Below, piece by piece: positions 27,827 to 37,014 of a stretch of 64,000 bases of DNA. The notes beneath the pieces were generated by a model. The model ran no database searches and was not told the origin of the DNA. It saw only the letters and a program-made list of their open reading frames with translations. A program made the position numbers and the translations under genes. Source of the stretch: Ochrobactrum sp. BTU1 (lineage in GTDB: Bacteria; Pseudomonadota; Alphaproteobacteria; Rhizobiales; Rhizobiaceae). The stretch covers positions 939,304 to 1,003,303 of the forward strand of contig CP076356.1 in assembly GCA_018798825.1 (NCBI GenBank), written 5' to 3'. The stretch's first letter is position 1; the number at the start of each line of letters is the position of its first letter.

Positions 27827-28244
27827 GGTCGAAAACCTTCAATCATCTACATTTTTTATTGAAGCATGAAGTTTCGCGCGAAATCAGCGTTCTTCTGCCA
27901 AATTGCCAGTACTGTTAGTTAGCGATCTCATCATGGCGAAAATAGCCCCTCGCCTTCACGTGATATGAACTCACAAGCTGAGCCTGCGGCCTTTCTAGGC
28001 TTTTGATTTATCTGCGAAATGAGACAAGATATTAATCAGCTCCAGGCAGTTACCGAGGGATTGCAGTCATGCAGGCAACAGTGTCAGACATTATAAAACT
28101 TCAATCCACAAAGTTGGCACATTAGTATCGCCTCACGCACTATTTGTGGAATCATGTAGCCAAGCTTTGTCGTGCTTGCTTTCGCCTGAAATTTCTCGCA
28201 CGCTATTGTCCGACCACATGGTAGACTACATGGGAGGAAAAGAC
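27827..28244. other. intergenic region upstream of ggt
   Basis: About 420 bases with promoters for the divergent vapBC and ggt units expected. No gene, RNA or strong repeat was recognised. An in-frame extension of ggt to 28146 exists but lacks a ribosome site and would bury the signal peptide. Confidence 0.4.
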
Positions 28245-29984
28245 ATGCCGCATTACGGACTGAAATCATTTTCCCTTGCCGCTATTATCGCTATTGCCGG
28301 ACATCTGCCTTCAGTTCACGCGGCATCACCAGCACCGGCGGAAGGCCAGAATGGCATGGTGGTGACGGCCCAGCACCTTGCCTCGCAGGTCGGTATCGAT
28401 GTGCTGAAGAAGGGCGGCAATGCCGTCGATGCGGCTGTCGCGGTTGGCTACGCGCTGGCTGTTGTCTACCCGACTGCCGGTAATCTCGGCGGTGGAGGTT
28501 TCATGACCATCCGCTTCAAGGACGGCAAAAGTACTTTTCTCGATTTTCGCGAGCGCGCACCGCTCGCAGCCACCAAGACTATGTATCTAGACAAGGATGG
28601 CAAGCCGGTTGAAGGCGCCAGCACTGAAACTTATCTCGCCATCGGCGTTCCAGGCACAGTGGCTGGCCTTGAGGAAGCGCGCGAAAAATATGGCACCCGC
28701 AAGCGCGAGGAGTTGATCGACCCAGCACTGAAGCTTGCCAAGGACGGCTTCACGTTGGAACTGGGCGATATTCTCTCCTTTGCTGATGGCAATGAAAGAC
28801 TGGCGAACGATCCGGCAGCGGCGAAAATCTTCTTGAAAGACGGAAAGCCGCTTTCCTTGGGGGAAAAGCTCGTCCAGCCGGACCTGGCGAAATCGCTCTC
28901 ATTGATTTCGGAAAAAGGTCCCGACGCCTTCTATCAAGGTAATATTGCCGATCTGATTGTCAGATCGAGCATGGAAAATGGCGGCATTCTCGCCAAGGCC
29001 GATTTCGAGCAATACAAGGTCCGTGAGCTTGAGCCGATCAAGTGCAGCTATCGCGGCTACGACATCGTTTCATCGCCTCCGCCTTCTTCGGGCGGACTAA
29101 TCATCTGCGAAATCCTGAACGTGCTGGAGGGCTATCCGATTTCCTATCTTGGCTACGGCTCAGCAGAAACCACACGTTTGATGGTGGAAGCGATGCGCCA
29201 CGCCTATGTTGACCGAAATACGGCATTGGGTGACCCCGACTTCGTCGAAAATCCAATCGAGAAACTCACCAGCAAGTCTTATGCCGAAGAGATCCGTGGC
29301 CGCATCGATCCTTATCGCGCTGGTGTCAGCGAGGCTCTGAAGCCAGCCGAATTCAAGGAATCCAACGAAACCACGCATTATTCCATTGTCGACAAGGATG
29401 GCAACGCGGTCGCTGTGACCTATACTCTCAACGGATCCTTCGGCACGGCCAAGGTGGCTGAAGGTACCGGCATTCTCCTTAATAACGAGATGGACGACTT
29501 CACCATCAAGCCAGGTGTGGCCAATCTCTATGGTCTCATACAAGGGGAAGCCAATGCCATTCAACCACGCAAGTCACCGTTGTCCTCGATGAGCCCAACC
29601 ATCGTGTCGAAGGATGGTAAACCGTTCATGGTTATCGGCAGCCCCGGCGGCTCGCGCATCATCACGATCACGCTCGAGGCGATCATGAATGTCATCGATC
29701 ATGGCATGGATATTCAGGAGGCGATTGATGCACCGCGCATTCATCATCAGTGGTTGCCTGACCGGGTCTATATCGAAGCGAATGCGCTTTCTCCGGATAC
29801 GATCCGGCTGCTGACCGGTATGGGCTATACGGTTGGTGAAGACGATGACTGGCCGGTTTGGGGAGAGGCAGCAGGCATCCTTATCGGCGGCAAGGACATG
29901 GCAGCTATCGAAAAGGGCGGTGACAACCGCTATTACGGCGCTATAGACAGCCGTGCCGTCGCTGGTGCTGCAGTAGGTTATTAG
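28245..29984 (+). CDS. ggt: gamma-glutamyltransferase precursor
   Basis: From the ATG at 28245 (GGGAGG upstream) the protein has 579 residues: a signal peptide (MPHYGLKSFSLAAIIAIAGHLPSVHAA), the large-subunit motif GGNAVDAAVAVGYALAVVYPTAGNLGGGGF and the autocleavage/nucleophile threonine in NETTHYSIVDKDGNAVAVTYTLN. The small subunit has SSMSPTIV and GSPGGSRI. It would be exported, self-cleave into two subunits and transfer or hydrolyse glutathione gamma-glutamyl groups in the periplasm. It stands alone and is followed by a terminator-like hairpin. Confidence 0.94.
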   Translation: MPHYGLKSFSLAAIIAIAGHLPSVHAASPAPAEGQNGMVVTAQHLASQVGIDVLKKGGNAVDAAVAVGYALAVVYPTAGNLGGGGFMTIRFKDGKSTFLDFRERAPLAATKTMYLDKDGKPVEGASTETYLAIGVPGTVAGLEEAREKYGTRKREELIDPALKLAKDGFTLELGDILSFADGNERLANDPAAAKIFLKDGKPLSLGEKLVQPDLAKSLSLISEKGPDAFYQGNIADLIVRSSMENGGILAKADFEQYKVRELEPIKCSYRGYDIVSSPPPSSGGLIICEILNVLEGYPISYLGYGSAETTRLMVEAMRHAYVDRNTALGDPDFVENPIEKLTSKSYAEEIRGRIDPYRAGVSEALKPAEFKESNETTHYSIVDKDGNAVAVTYTLNGSFGTAKVAEGTGILLNNEMDDFTIKPGVANLYGLIQGEANAIQPRKSPLSSMSPTIVSKDGKPFMVIGSPGGSRIITITLEAIMNVIDHGMDIQEAIDAPRIHHQWLPDRVYIEANALSPDTIRLLTGMGYTVGEDDDWPVWGEAAGILIGGKDMAAIEKGGDNRYYGAIDSRAVAGAAVGY

Positions 29985-30016
29985 AACCTGCTCGTTCGAA
30001 CGGCGATCCGAGCGTA

Positions 30017-30068
30017 ATGCCGGTACTGATTAGACGTGATGATTTCACGTCTCTTCAATATCCGGCAT
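30017..30068 (+). terminator. two-tier stem-loop after ggt
   Basis: ATGCCGG (30017-30023) pairs with CCGGCAT (30062-30068), and inside it AGACGTGA (30032-30039) pairs with TCACGTCT (30045-30052). It lies 33 bases after the ggt stop and is followed by ATATTTATTTGT. It is a likely transcription terminator. Confidence 0.6.
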
Positions 30069-30302
30069 ATATTTATTTGTCGCTTTCATAACGCCGACGT
30101 TCGTTTAGGTGGAAAATACCTCCACTGATTTGAAATTCTGCAATGAGCATTTTGTTTATGTAGAAAATGAAAATAGGCTTGCGTGACCTGAGTAGGCATT
30201 GTGCCAAGTGATAGGACGCTCACACAAAGCGGCCGACCCATAAGGTTTACAGGGGCCTCCAATTGTAGCCTTCGCTCACTCAGGTTAGTCCGAGACGCCA
30301 GT

Positions 30303-30800
30303 TCAGACCAAATTTCGAGGCTTCCTTGTTGCCTGCCGCGCCAGGAAGAAAAACTGGGTTGCCAGGCCCAAAACGAATATTGTGGCTACTGTTCCCAGGG
30401 CGGCTTTCAGCACGATCGAGTTTGGATCGGATGCAATCGGGTGGCCATCTGGTACACGGCGAAGCGTTTCCGAGACAGAAGGAACCATGAGCAAAAACAC
30501 GCTGAGGCTGAGAAGCAGGGTTTCAAGGTACTTTCGAAGGCGTCCGAGAAATGTGAACCTGTGCATCGTGTAACCAGTGACCAGACAAAGCAAAGTGATG
30601 ACCGCAATGGCTGGGCTGATGGGGGCTTTTGCGACGAGAAAGATCGTCAAACTGCCGATCACCATGCAAACAAAGTAGATCCTCCCTGCTAGGCTGTCCG
30701 GCTTGACGCGCCCATATCGAAAAATCATGTAGATTGCTGCGGGTATTGCAGGAAGGCTTCCCAGTGTATGAAGCCAGCCGAGCGTTGAGATTCCGAACAC
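30303..30800 (-). CDS. hypothetical integral membrane protein
   Basis: The 165-residue protein starts at a GTG with AGGAAC upstream and has about four to five hydrophobic segments (ITLLCLVTGYTMHRF, LLLSLSVFLLMVPSV, ATIFVLGLATQFFFLAR among them). It resembles small DUF2306-like membrane proteins, but I cannot name it firmly. No partner gene is adjacent; the nearest is a TetR regulator upstream on the same strand. Confidence 0.6.
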   Translation of the reverse strand: MFGISTLGWLHTLGSLPAIPAAIYMIFRYGRVKPDSLAGRIYFVCMVIGSLTIFLVAKAPISPAIAVITLLCLVTGYTMHRFTFLGRLRKYLETLLLSLSVFLLMVPSVSETLRRVPDGHPIASDPNSIVLKAALGTVATIFVLGLATQFFFLARQATRKPRNLV

Positions 30801-30987
30801 TTTAGTTCCTTTCCAGGTGGTGGCGATTGTTTTGGCTCTTGGTTGAGTGGTCCACGGATTATTCGTGAACCTGAAATTCGCTTTGCGTCAGAATAACGCC
30901 TTCCTTCTAGTTGGTAGTCTGGCATTGCGACGACGATGGCTTTGGGTGTATTTCGCAGCCTATCGGACAGGAACTCCCAATTAGCAG

Positions 30988-31572
30988 TCAGTGCCTAGGT
31001 GCTAGACTGTCCAATGCTGCGTTTGTGATCAACGAAAACTTGCCGGGGTCTGCGAATGCACGCGCAGACAACATGGCTCCGTGAACCATTGCCATAAAGA
31101 CTTCCGCCTCCACCTCCGGCGCGCGCGAAATATGGATGCGTCCTAGTTTTGAGGCGGATTCGAATACCCGAGCCAGCCATTTCGAGAGGAGCTGGAAGTA
31201 AGCATTGACTTCGATGGCGATTTCTCGGGGTAGAAGCGGCAGTTCGCTTGCCAAAAGCGCGCAAACACAAAATGGGCGGCTACCGTCTTCGATGCACTGG
31301 GCCCAATGATCAACAAACGCACGCAGTTGATCGACCGGATCTGTGACGTTTTGCTCGAGCTGCGCAATTCCGGTCTCTGCATTTAGACGATACTGGTTGA
31401 CAAGGGTTAGGACCAAGTCGAGCTTGGTTGGAAAATGGTGATGAATACTAGCCTTGCGAATGCCGACGATCTCGGCGATGTCCGCATAACTGAAACCGTT
31501 GTAACCACCACGGACAATTAGCTCACGCGCGCTGACAAGGATATGATCGTAGTTTGACAGAATGTTGCTCAT
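30988..31572 (-). CDS. TetR-family transcriptional regulator
   Basis: The 194-residue protein has a TetR HTH (ILVSARELIVRGGYNGFSYADIAEIVGIRKASIHHHFPTKLDLV) and a helical effector domain. A strong palindrome lies just upstream of its start and probably mediates autoregulation. The divergent side, where a target gene would be expected, contains only a decayed toxin-antitoxin remnant, so its original target may have been lost, or it acts on the membrane-protein gene downstream. Confidence 0.88.
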   Translation of the reverse strand: MSNILSNYDHILVSARELIVRGGYNGFSYADIAEIVGIRKASIHHHFPTKLDLVLTLVNQYRLNAETGIAQLEQNVTDPVDQLRAFVDHWAQCIEDGSRPFCVCALLASELPLLPREIAIEVNAYFQLLSKWLARVFESASKLGRIHISRAPEVEAEVFMAMVHGAMLSARAFADPGKFSLITNAALDSLAPRH

Positions 31573-31581
31573 AAACTTCTA

Positions 31582-31601
31582 TCTACCTTCTAGTAGGTAG
31601 A
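31582..31601. promoter_or_regulatory. TetR operator palindrome
   Basis: TCTACCTTCTAGTAGGTAGA has 7-base perfect arms around TCTAGT and lies 10 bases upstream of the TetR start. ACCTnnTAGnAGGT-like dyads are common TetR-family operators. Binding is inferred. Confidence 0.65.
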
Positions 31602-31749
31602 CTGTCAATTGTGTATTCTTGTTCACCTGATACCAGCAGCCGGGCTCATCGCCCTGACAAGGGCGAACAATATAAGGCAGCCTAGCCCCTTTATCGTAGA
31701 CCCTATAACTTCTTGGGATATCGTCATCTCTTCATAAGGAGATATCCCG

Positions 31750-31925
31750 ATTGCCCTTTTCACGAAAGATCAAGAGGTCACCAAGATCACTGAGGAGCCG
31801 GTCGACCTGACAAAAACAACGAAACCGATGCGGTCAAAATCGCGCTGCGCCAGGAAATTGCCAGTTGCAAAGCCGATCGGCCTGTCAGCGAGCGGCTATC
31901 CAAGTCGCTGGAGATGAATTGCTGA
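31750..31925 (+). pseudogene. decayed vapB-type antitoxin (frameshifted)
   Basis: Reading from the ATT at 31750 gives IALFTKDQEVTKITEEP... and, after a frame change near 31825, TDAVKIALRQEIASCKADR...ERLSKSLEMNC followed by TGA at 31923-31925. Together these match the Rv0623-type VapB layout (MALxIxDxEV... then TxAVxxALRxEI). AAGGAG lies at the right distance before the ATT, which looks like a mutated ATG. The gene is therefore broken at the start codon and by a frameshift. Confidence 0.6.
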
Positions 31926-32135
31926 AAACAGTTCACCAGATGGTCGACCGGTCTGGAGGCAAATGAAGCTACGACCTGCGATGTTGGAACTAAGGTCCTC
32001 GACGCCGGTCATCAGTTCGGCAAAATCATCAATCACCCCGTAAAGCTTAACATCGGCATTTGTTTCACATATGCCTGCGCCCATCCGCTCAAGAGGGGCT
32101 ATAAAGCTGGCGATTTCACCAAACTGATCGTGGGC
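31926..32135 (+). pseudogene. decayed vapC-type toxin remnant (5' part deleted)
   Basis: Directly after the vapB relic a frame reads ...VLDAGHQFGKIINHPVKLNIGICFTYACA...GDFTKLI. This matches the C-terminal half of Rv0624-type VapC (FGKGRHPAxLNxGDCFxYALA...GxDFxxTDI). The key Asp of GDCF is replaced by Ile and the N-terminal half with the first catalytic Asp is missing. The limits are approximate. Confidence 0.55.
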
Positions 32136-32445
32136 GCTGAGGCCAAGCACCTGAGTGCTACATCAGGCCGCGCATCGACGCGATGAGCTCCGCCTCATTC
32201 CCTCGCCTCAAGCTCCCCTTCTCCCTCCTCACGATAGGCTCCCCGCAAGTAAGTCGGCTCATTGAGGCAATGCCACCTCCTGCATTGCGGTGGGGGCTTT
32301 GCATCCTGACCTGATATTCTTCATTTTCTTTCTCGCATCCAGTATCTCGCCGGCTGATCCGAGGCTGAGCGGTAGCGGTTGTTTTATTGGACAACCTCGA
32401 TTGAAATATCCATCTTATGTAACAGAGTTTGAGAAGGAAGATTTG
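32136..32445. other. intergenic region upstream of msrB
   Basis: No gene is supported. The msrB frame opens far upstream (32290), but the composition of that extension and the position of the ribosome site favour the ATG at 32446. Confidence 0.4.
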
Positions 32446-32895
32446 ATGGCTGCATACAAAAAGACCGATGAGGCAATAGCCAAGCTGTCGCCAGAAGAAT
32501 ATCGGGTAACGCAGGAGAGCGCGACGGAGCGACCGGGTACTGGTGCACTTCTGTATAATAAGGAGCCGGGCATTTACGTTGATATTGTCTCAGGAGAACC
32601 GCTGTTCGCCTCATCGGACAAATACGAGTCTGGTTGTGGATGGCCAAGCTTCACCAAACCAATCGAGCCCGCAAATGTCAGTGAATTGCGTGACGTCAGC
32701 CACGGCATGATCCGCACAGAAGTGCGTTCAAGCCATGGCGACAGCCATCTTGGCCACGTTTTCACTGATGGACCGATTGATCGGGGCGGCTTGCGTTACT
32801 GTATCAACTCTGCCTCGCTGCGTTTCGTGCCGCGTGACCAAATGAACGAACAAGGTTATGGAGACTATCTCGATCAGGTGGAGGACATAAAATGA
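32446..32895 (+). CDS. msrB: peptide-methionine (R)-S-oxide reductase MsrB
   Basis: From the ATG at 32446 (AAGGAAG upstream) the 149-residue protein shows MsrB motifs [19 protein letters not shown]-like [11 protein letters not shown] and the catalytic Cys in [12 protein letters not shown]. The two CxxC zinc motifs of many MsrB proteins are absent ([11 protein letters not shown] at the first site), so it is the zinc-free form. It has no signal peptide, so it acts in the cytoplasm. It overlaps msrA by 4 bases. Confidence 0.94.
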   Translation: MAAYKKTDEAIAKLSPEEYRVTQESATERPGTGALLYNKEPGIYVDIVSGEPLFASSDKYESGCGWPSFTKPIEPANVSELRDVSHGMIRTEVRSSHGDSHLGHVFTDGPIDRGGLRYCINSASLRFVPRDQMNEQGYGDYLDQVEDIK

Positions 32896-33395
32896 CAATC
32901 GAACGTGCTGTCCTCGCCGGCGGTTGCTTCTGGGGTATGCAGGACCTTATCCGCAGGATGCCGGGTGTTGTTGCGACCAGCGTCGGCTATACCGGCGGCG
33001 ACGTACCAAATGCCACTTACCGCAATCACGGCACCCACGCGGAAGCAATTGAGATCAATTTCGATCCAATGAAAATCTCCTACCGCCAGCTACTGGAGTT
33101 TTTCTTTCAAATTCACGATCCGACCACCCAAAATCGTCAGGGAAACGATCTAGGCACCAGCTATCGTTCGGCAATTTATTTCACAAATGATGAGCAAAAG
33201 GCGACGGCGCTGGACACGATTTCAGATGTTGATGCGTCGGGCCTATGGCCAGGCAAGGTCGTCACTGAAGTTGAGCCAGTTGGTGATTTCTGGGAGGCGG
33301 AACCTGAGCATCAGGATTACCTCGAGCGTATTCCAAATGGATACACTTGCCACTTCGCACGCCCGGATTGGGTTTTGCCGAAAAAAAGCGTCTGA
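32892..33395 (+). CDS. msrA: peptide-methionine (S)-S-oxide reductase MsrA
   Basis: The 167-residue protein has the MsrA catalytic motif [17 protein letters not shown], the [23 protein letters not shown] block and the [12 protein letters not shown] motif. Together with msrB it repairs both diastereomers of methionine sulfoxide. The overlapping ATGA arrangement with msrB implies coupled translation. A stem-loop terminator follows. Confidence 0.95.
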   Translation: MTIERAVLAGGCFWGMQDLIRRMPGVVATSVGYTGGDVPNATYRNHGTHAEAIEINFDPMKISYRQLLEFFFQIHDPTTQNRQGNDLGTSYRSAIYFTNDEQKATALDTISDVDASGLWPGKVVTEVEPVGDFWEAEPEHQDYLERIPNGYTCHFARPDWVLPKKSV

Positions 33396-33411
33396 AGTGA
33401 GTTAGCTTCAT

Positions 33412-33436
33412 GGCTCCTGGCGCTCAGCGAGGAGCC
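33412..33436 (+). terminator. stem-loop after msrA
   Basis: GGCTCCT (33412-33418) and AGGAGCC (33430-33436) form a 7-base stem followed by TTATAAG, 16 bases after the msrA stop. It is a plausible terminator for msrBA. Confidence 0.5.
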
Positions 33437-33652
33437 TTATAAGTAACAGGCCTATCCTCCGAAAGGACTTATAAGAGCGTTTGTAGCCAATTTCGTCCAA
33501 AGAGGCTGCAATCTTGAATTTGCTTTAATTAGCACTCTCAACGCATTCTTGAAGGATAAGCGGGGACGAAGCCCTCAGCGAGCGCTCAATTTTAACACGA
33601 CATTAAGTGTCCCAACTTAGCAAATTGCAGCGTAAAAATCACCTCAGAGCGC

Positions 33653-34990
33653 TCAGTTTTTGGGGGTGCTTAAGGGCAAATCGATGGTGGCCATTAGCCC
33701 CTTGGTCCCGTTTTGCAGCTTTAGAGTGCCTTTGGCCCCCTCAATTATTTCCGTCGCGATGGCAATTCCCAGGCCGTCACCAGGAAGTTGCTCGTCGAGC
33801 CTGCAGCCGCGACGCGCGATTTCAGTCAGACGTTCCGGGGGCACACCGCCACCATCGTCACCAATTAATATCTTTATGCGTTGGTCATGTTTTGTGACCT
33901 CTATAAATATAGCCGAGCGAGCATGGCGAACTGCATTCTCAACCAGCGCTCCGAGCGCTTCCGCAAGATCGGCCGCATCAATGGTTGCAGAAAGATTTGT
34001 CTCAGCGTGAACGTTCCAGATGAGACTGCGGCCATTGGGTGTGCGGCTCAGCACAGCATTAATGCGCTCCACGGTTGAGGCAACATCGCAGCTTGAGCTC
34101 GATGTTGTGGCAGTCCGCGCGCGCGCAAGTTCTCGTTCAACATGTGAGCGCATCGTATCTACGATGTCCTCGATGGACGAGGCGATGCGCGCTTCGCCAT
34201 TTTGATGCAGGTACTGTGTTTCGCCAAGTAGTGCTTGTAGTGGAGTTTTCAGTCCATGCGCGAGATCGCCCGCTCGCAAACGGGCGCGCTTGATGTCGGT
34301 TTCTCTGGCTTCAAGCAGCGCGTCGATTTCATTAGCTAGCGGAAGCATCTCCGATGGCCATTCCGCCCCCATACGCGACGCCCGACCCGCGCGCAATTGG
34401 CCTATACGTTCACGAATGCGGATCAAAGGCCTCAGTCCGTAAACGAGTTGAGCGATCTGCGCTGCTATAAGTGCCAGTGCGAGAGCACCCAGATAAGGTG
34501 CCATATCTGCAACAAAGGCTCGTCTGGCGACTGTGAGTTCGCTTCGGTCCATCGCGACAATCACTTGAGCTGCGGCCCCACCCAACCGTGCCGGAAGCCG
34601 TACAGTCCTATGGAGTGCTAAGAGACTTGCGCCTTCTGGACCGGTAATTTTTTGAATTGGAACCTGGTCATCGCTCGCGAACTCGAGTGTTTGATCCCAA
34701 AGGGAACGCGAGCGGAGCGTCTGCTCATCAGTTTTAACCTGCCAGTACAGCCCCCCATAGGGACGTGAGAAGCGAGGATCCACAGGGGGCATACGAATTG
34801 AAAGGCCAGTCGGTTCGCGCGCAAGTCCGGCCACGACCTGCTCAAGTTGAAGCTGAAGCTCCGCTGCCGCACGCCGCTCAACATGGTGACCAAACAGAAT
34901 GGATAGTGCTGCGGCTGCAGCACCAAGGGAGAGGATGATTGCGGCTCCGCCGATCAATAACAGGCGCAATCGCAGTGAAATGCCATTCAC
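33653..34990 (-). CDS. sensor histidine kinase
   Basis: The 445-residue protein has an N-terminal membrane helix (LLLIGGAAIILSLGAAAAALSILF), a periplasmic sensor part, a second helix near residue 165-185, a HAMP-like linker and the H-box DLAHGLKTPLQALLGETQYL. The ATPase domain has the N box (ALGALVENAVRHA) and GDDGGGVPPE. It would sense an envelope signal and phosphorylate the adjacent OmpR-type regulator. It is 4 bases overlapped with that gene. The resemblance is to PhoQ/QseC-type kinases. Confidence 0.92.
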   Translation of the reverse strand: MNGISLRLRLLLIGGAAIILSLGAAAAALSILFGHHVERRAAAELQLQLEQVVAGLAREPTGLSIRMPPVDPRFSRPYGGLYWQVKTDEQTLRSRSLWDQTLEFASDDQVPIQKITGPEGASLLALHRTVRLPARLGGAAAQVIVAMDRSELTVARRAFVADMAPYLGALALALIAAQIAQLVYGLRPLIRIRERIGQLRAGRASRMGAEWPSEMLPLANEIDALLEARETDIKRARLRAGDLAHGLKTPLQALLGETQYLHQNGEARIASSIEDIVDTMRSHVERELARARTATTSSSSCDVASTVERINAVLSRTPNGRSLIWNVHAETNLSATIDAADLAEALGALVENAVRHARSAIFIEVTKHDQRIKILIGDDGGGVPPERLTEIARRGCRLDEQLPGDGLGIAIATEIIEGAKGTLKLQNGTKGLMATIDLPLSTPKN

Positions 34991-35649
34991 TTGACCGTCT
35001 CCACGAAGAAATACCCAAAACCGCGCCGAGTACCCACCACTCCCTCGCCGAGTTTTCTGCGAAGCCGAGCGATGACCGCTTCGAGCGCATTCGCCTCGCG
35101 ACCATCATCTCCATAAAGATGTTCAACGAGCTCGCCAGCCGGTACGATACGTGCACGATTGAGAACGAGGTAGGCAAATGCTCGCCATTCCAGCGAGGTG
35201 AGGTTCACCGGGCAGCCTTTACGTGTGACATTCATACGGTTGAGATCGATCACGAGATCGCCGAACTCTTGTACTGCAGATCCGAGACCTCCTGCCCGGC
35301 GCATCAAAGCACGGACGCGGGCAATAAGTTCTTCCATGCGAAACGGCTTCGGGAGATAGTCATCGGCTCCGGCTTCTATGCCTTCCACACGCTCCTGCCA
35401 GGAGCCACGGGCGGTTAGTATCAACACTGGCATGTGGCGTCCGTTGGCCCGCCAACGCTTGAGCACGGAAAGTCCGTCCATTCCTGGAAGGCCGAGATCA
35501 AGTATGACGAGATCAAAATCTTCCGTATCGCCAAGAAACCAGGCATTCTCCCCATTGGACGTTTGCTCTACTCGCATGCCAGCGCCCTCGAGTGCTAGCC
35601 TGATGCTTTCGGCAATGCGGGAATCATCTTCGACAGCTAACACTCGCAT
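34987..35649 (-). CDS. OmpR-family response regulator
   Basis: The 220-residue protein has a receiver domain (MRVLAVEDDSRIAESIRLALEGAG; phospho-acceptor in LVILDLGLPGMDG; conserved Thr/Lys in LILTARGS and PKPFRMEEL) and a C-terminal winged helix (NLTSLEWRAFAYLVLNRARIVPAGELVEHLYG). It lies between a PepSY protein gene and its kinase gene, overlapping both. Direct repeats with helical spacing upstream of the PepSY gene are likely binding sites. Confidence 0.94.
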   Translation of the reverse strand: MRVLAVEDDSRIAESIRLALEGAGMRVEQTSNGENAWFLGDTEDFDLVILDLGLPGMDGLSVLKRWRANGRHMPVLILTARGSWQERVEGIEAGADDYLPKPFRMEELIARVRALMRRAGGLGSAVQEFGDLVIDLNRMNVTRKGCPVNLTSLEWRAFAYLVLNRARIVPAGELVEHLYGDDGREANALEAVIARLRRKLGEGVVGTRRGFGYFFVETVK

Positions 35650-35942
35650 CAGTCGTCCTCGAAATCCCGATCAAGGATCCTACCGGTCGCCGCATCGATG
35701 GAAAGTTCCAACAACCGGCCATCGGACGTGATAATTTCGACTTCGTAAATAAAGCGTCCATCATCGCGGTCAAGTTCAACGTTAATCACACGTCCACCCG
35801 CATCCCGCTTAGCGACATCGAGAATTCTCGATAGGGGCAGAATATCACCGCGTTCCAATGCGTCACGGGCACGATCCTGGCTGTCTTCGGCAAGAGACGG
35901 CGCTGCTAAAAAGAGAAAAGAGATGACTAAGAGTGTACGCAT
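35649..35942 (-). CDS. exported PepSY-domain protein
   Basis: The 97-residue protein has a signal peptide (MRTLLVISFLFLAAPSLA) and a PepSY domain (ARDALERGDILPLSRILDVAKRDAGGRVINVELDRDDGRFIYEVEIITSDGRLLELSIDAATGRILDRD). PepSY proteins of this size accompany PhoPQ-like two-component systems and may modulate the sensor in the periplasm. It is the first gene of the three-gene unit and overlaps the regulator gene by one base. Confidence 0.88.
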   Translation of the reverse strand: MRTLLVISFLFLAAPSLAEDSQDRARDALERGDILPLSRILDVAKRDAGGRVINVELDRDDGRFIYEVEIITSDGRLLELSIDAATGRILDRDFEDD

Positions 35943-35964
35943 TTCAGAATTCTACACCCACGAT

Positions 35965-36005
35965 CCTGACAGAACCCTGACAACGAATGAATGCGGAGTG
36001 TCAGG
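35965..36005. promoter_or_regulatory. OmpR-type direct repeat between divergent PepSY genes
   Basis: CCTGACA occurs at 35965-35971 and 35976-35982, an 11-base period (one helix turn), and its reverse complement TGTCAGG occurs at 35999-36005. Tandem 11-base-spaced repeats are the usual binding pattern of OmpR/PhoB-family regulators. The adjacent response regulator is the likely ligand. Confidence 0.55.
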
Positions 36006-36080
36006 TGAGGTTTGCGAAAAGAGCCAGCGTCACCTGGCCTTGAGCCAAGTAAACCACGGACACACAATGGAGCGTATATC

Positions 36081-36368
36081 ATGGGTAACATTCTTTCGAC
36101 GATTGCCGCCGCAGGCCTCGCGCCAATTATCTTTTCCGGAATTGTAAACGCGCAGACAATACAGGCCGCCGGTTCCGGCACAGCTGATTGGATGAGTATC
36201 AGCCAGATCATCAAGAAAATTGAAGGAAACGGTTATAAGGTTCGCGAAGTCGAGATGGATGATGGTCTATACGAAATCAGTGCGGTGGACGCCAATGGCA
36301 TGCAGGTCCAAGCCGATTTTAATCCAGCAACTGGTGAGCCTGTTCGCGGCTGGCGCTACGACGACTAA
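36081..36368 (+). CDS. second exported PepSY-domain protein
   Basis: From the ATG at 36081 the 95-residue protein has a signal peptide (MGNILSTIAAAGLAPIIFSGIVNAQT) and a PepSY-like domain (SISQIIKKIEGNGYKVREVEMDDGLYEISAVDANGMQVQADFNPATGEPVRGW). It is divergent from the PepSY-regulator-kinase operon across the direct-repeat region, so it is probably a target of the system. An upstream in-frame start at 36012 would add residues before the signal peptide and is unlikely. Confidence 0.82.
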   Translation: MGNILSTIAAAGLAPIIFSGIVNAQTIQAAGSGTADWMSISQIIKKIEGNGYKVREVEMDDGLYEISAVDANGMQVQADFNPATGEPVRGWRYDD

Positions 36369-37014
36369 AGTAACCCGTGCGGCGGATGATGTCCGTCGCA
36401 CTTCATCACCTTCAACTATGTCGCAGGCGGTCGGAGATATTTCTCGCAGTCTTGGCGATAACTAATGGCAAAGATTGCCGGAATTGAGTTATCGCTCGGG
36501 TTCTTCGGTAATGATCGCCCCGCCGCGGGCTGATTTTCTTTGGCGATATCAAACTCGTTCGCTTGTACGTTTCGAAGGATGAGCTGACAATTTCATCTTT
36601 ATCCTGATTGTCAACAACGCGCGCTTCTATCCAGTTGAATGAAAGGCGATCGATATGGGAGCCCCTTTCGGCATCTGAGTGCCTCCCCAGTGCTGATCTC
36701 CACGAACCGAGTTGCGTAAGACGCTCTCTTTAAGGCGTAGCGGCAGCAACGTTCAGGCTCAGTATTTCGCGAAAAAACTCGTCTTACGTGTCGGGGGCCT
36801 GAAAACCCAAGGCGCCCTCCTGAACGTGAATTCTATCGGAGACGGAAAACCAGAGGAATAAGTCCTGTCCTCAAGGAGATGTGGCTCTGCGTTCAGCAGA
36901 CGTGCACTTCTATAAATTCGCCACATTCTTAGAGCTGTCGTCATCGTCAATAGAAGAAAGCCTGCTGTCTTCTGATAGTGGCGAATAATTGACTTTATCG
37001 CACCCGACCAACGA
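36369..37014. other. 646-base region without a convincing gene
   Basis: A 111-codon minus-strand frame (36759-37094) overlaps the next gene and has no family features. I see no repeat pair or RNA gene. It may hold degraded sequence, but no relic could be identified. Confidence 0.4.

Noticed and set aside
28146..28244. Extended start for gamma-glutamyltransferase
   Set aside because: The extension would place 33 residues before the signal peptide and lacks a ribosome site; GGGAGG precedes the ATG at 28245.
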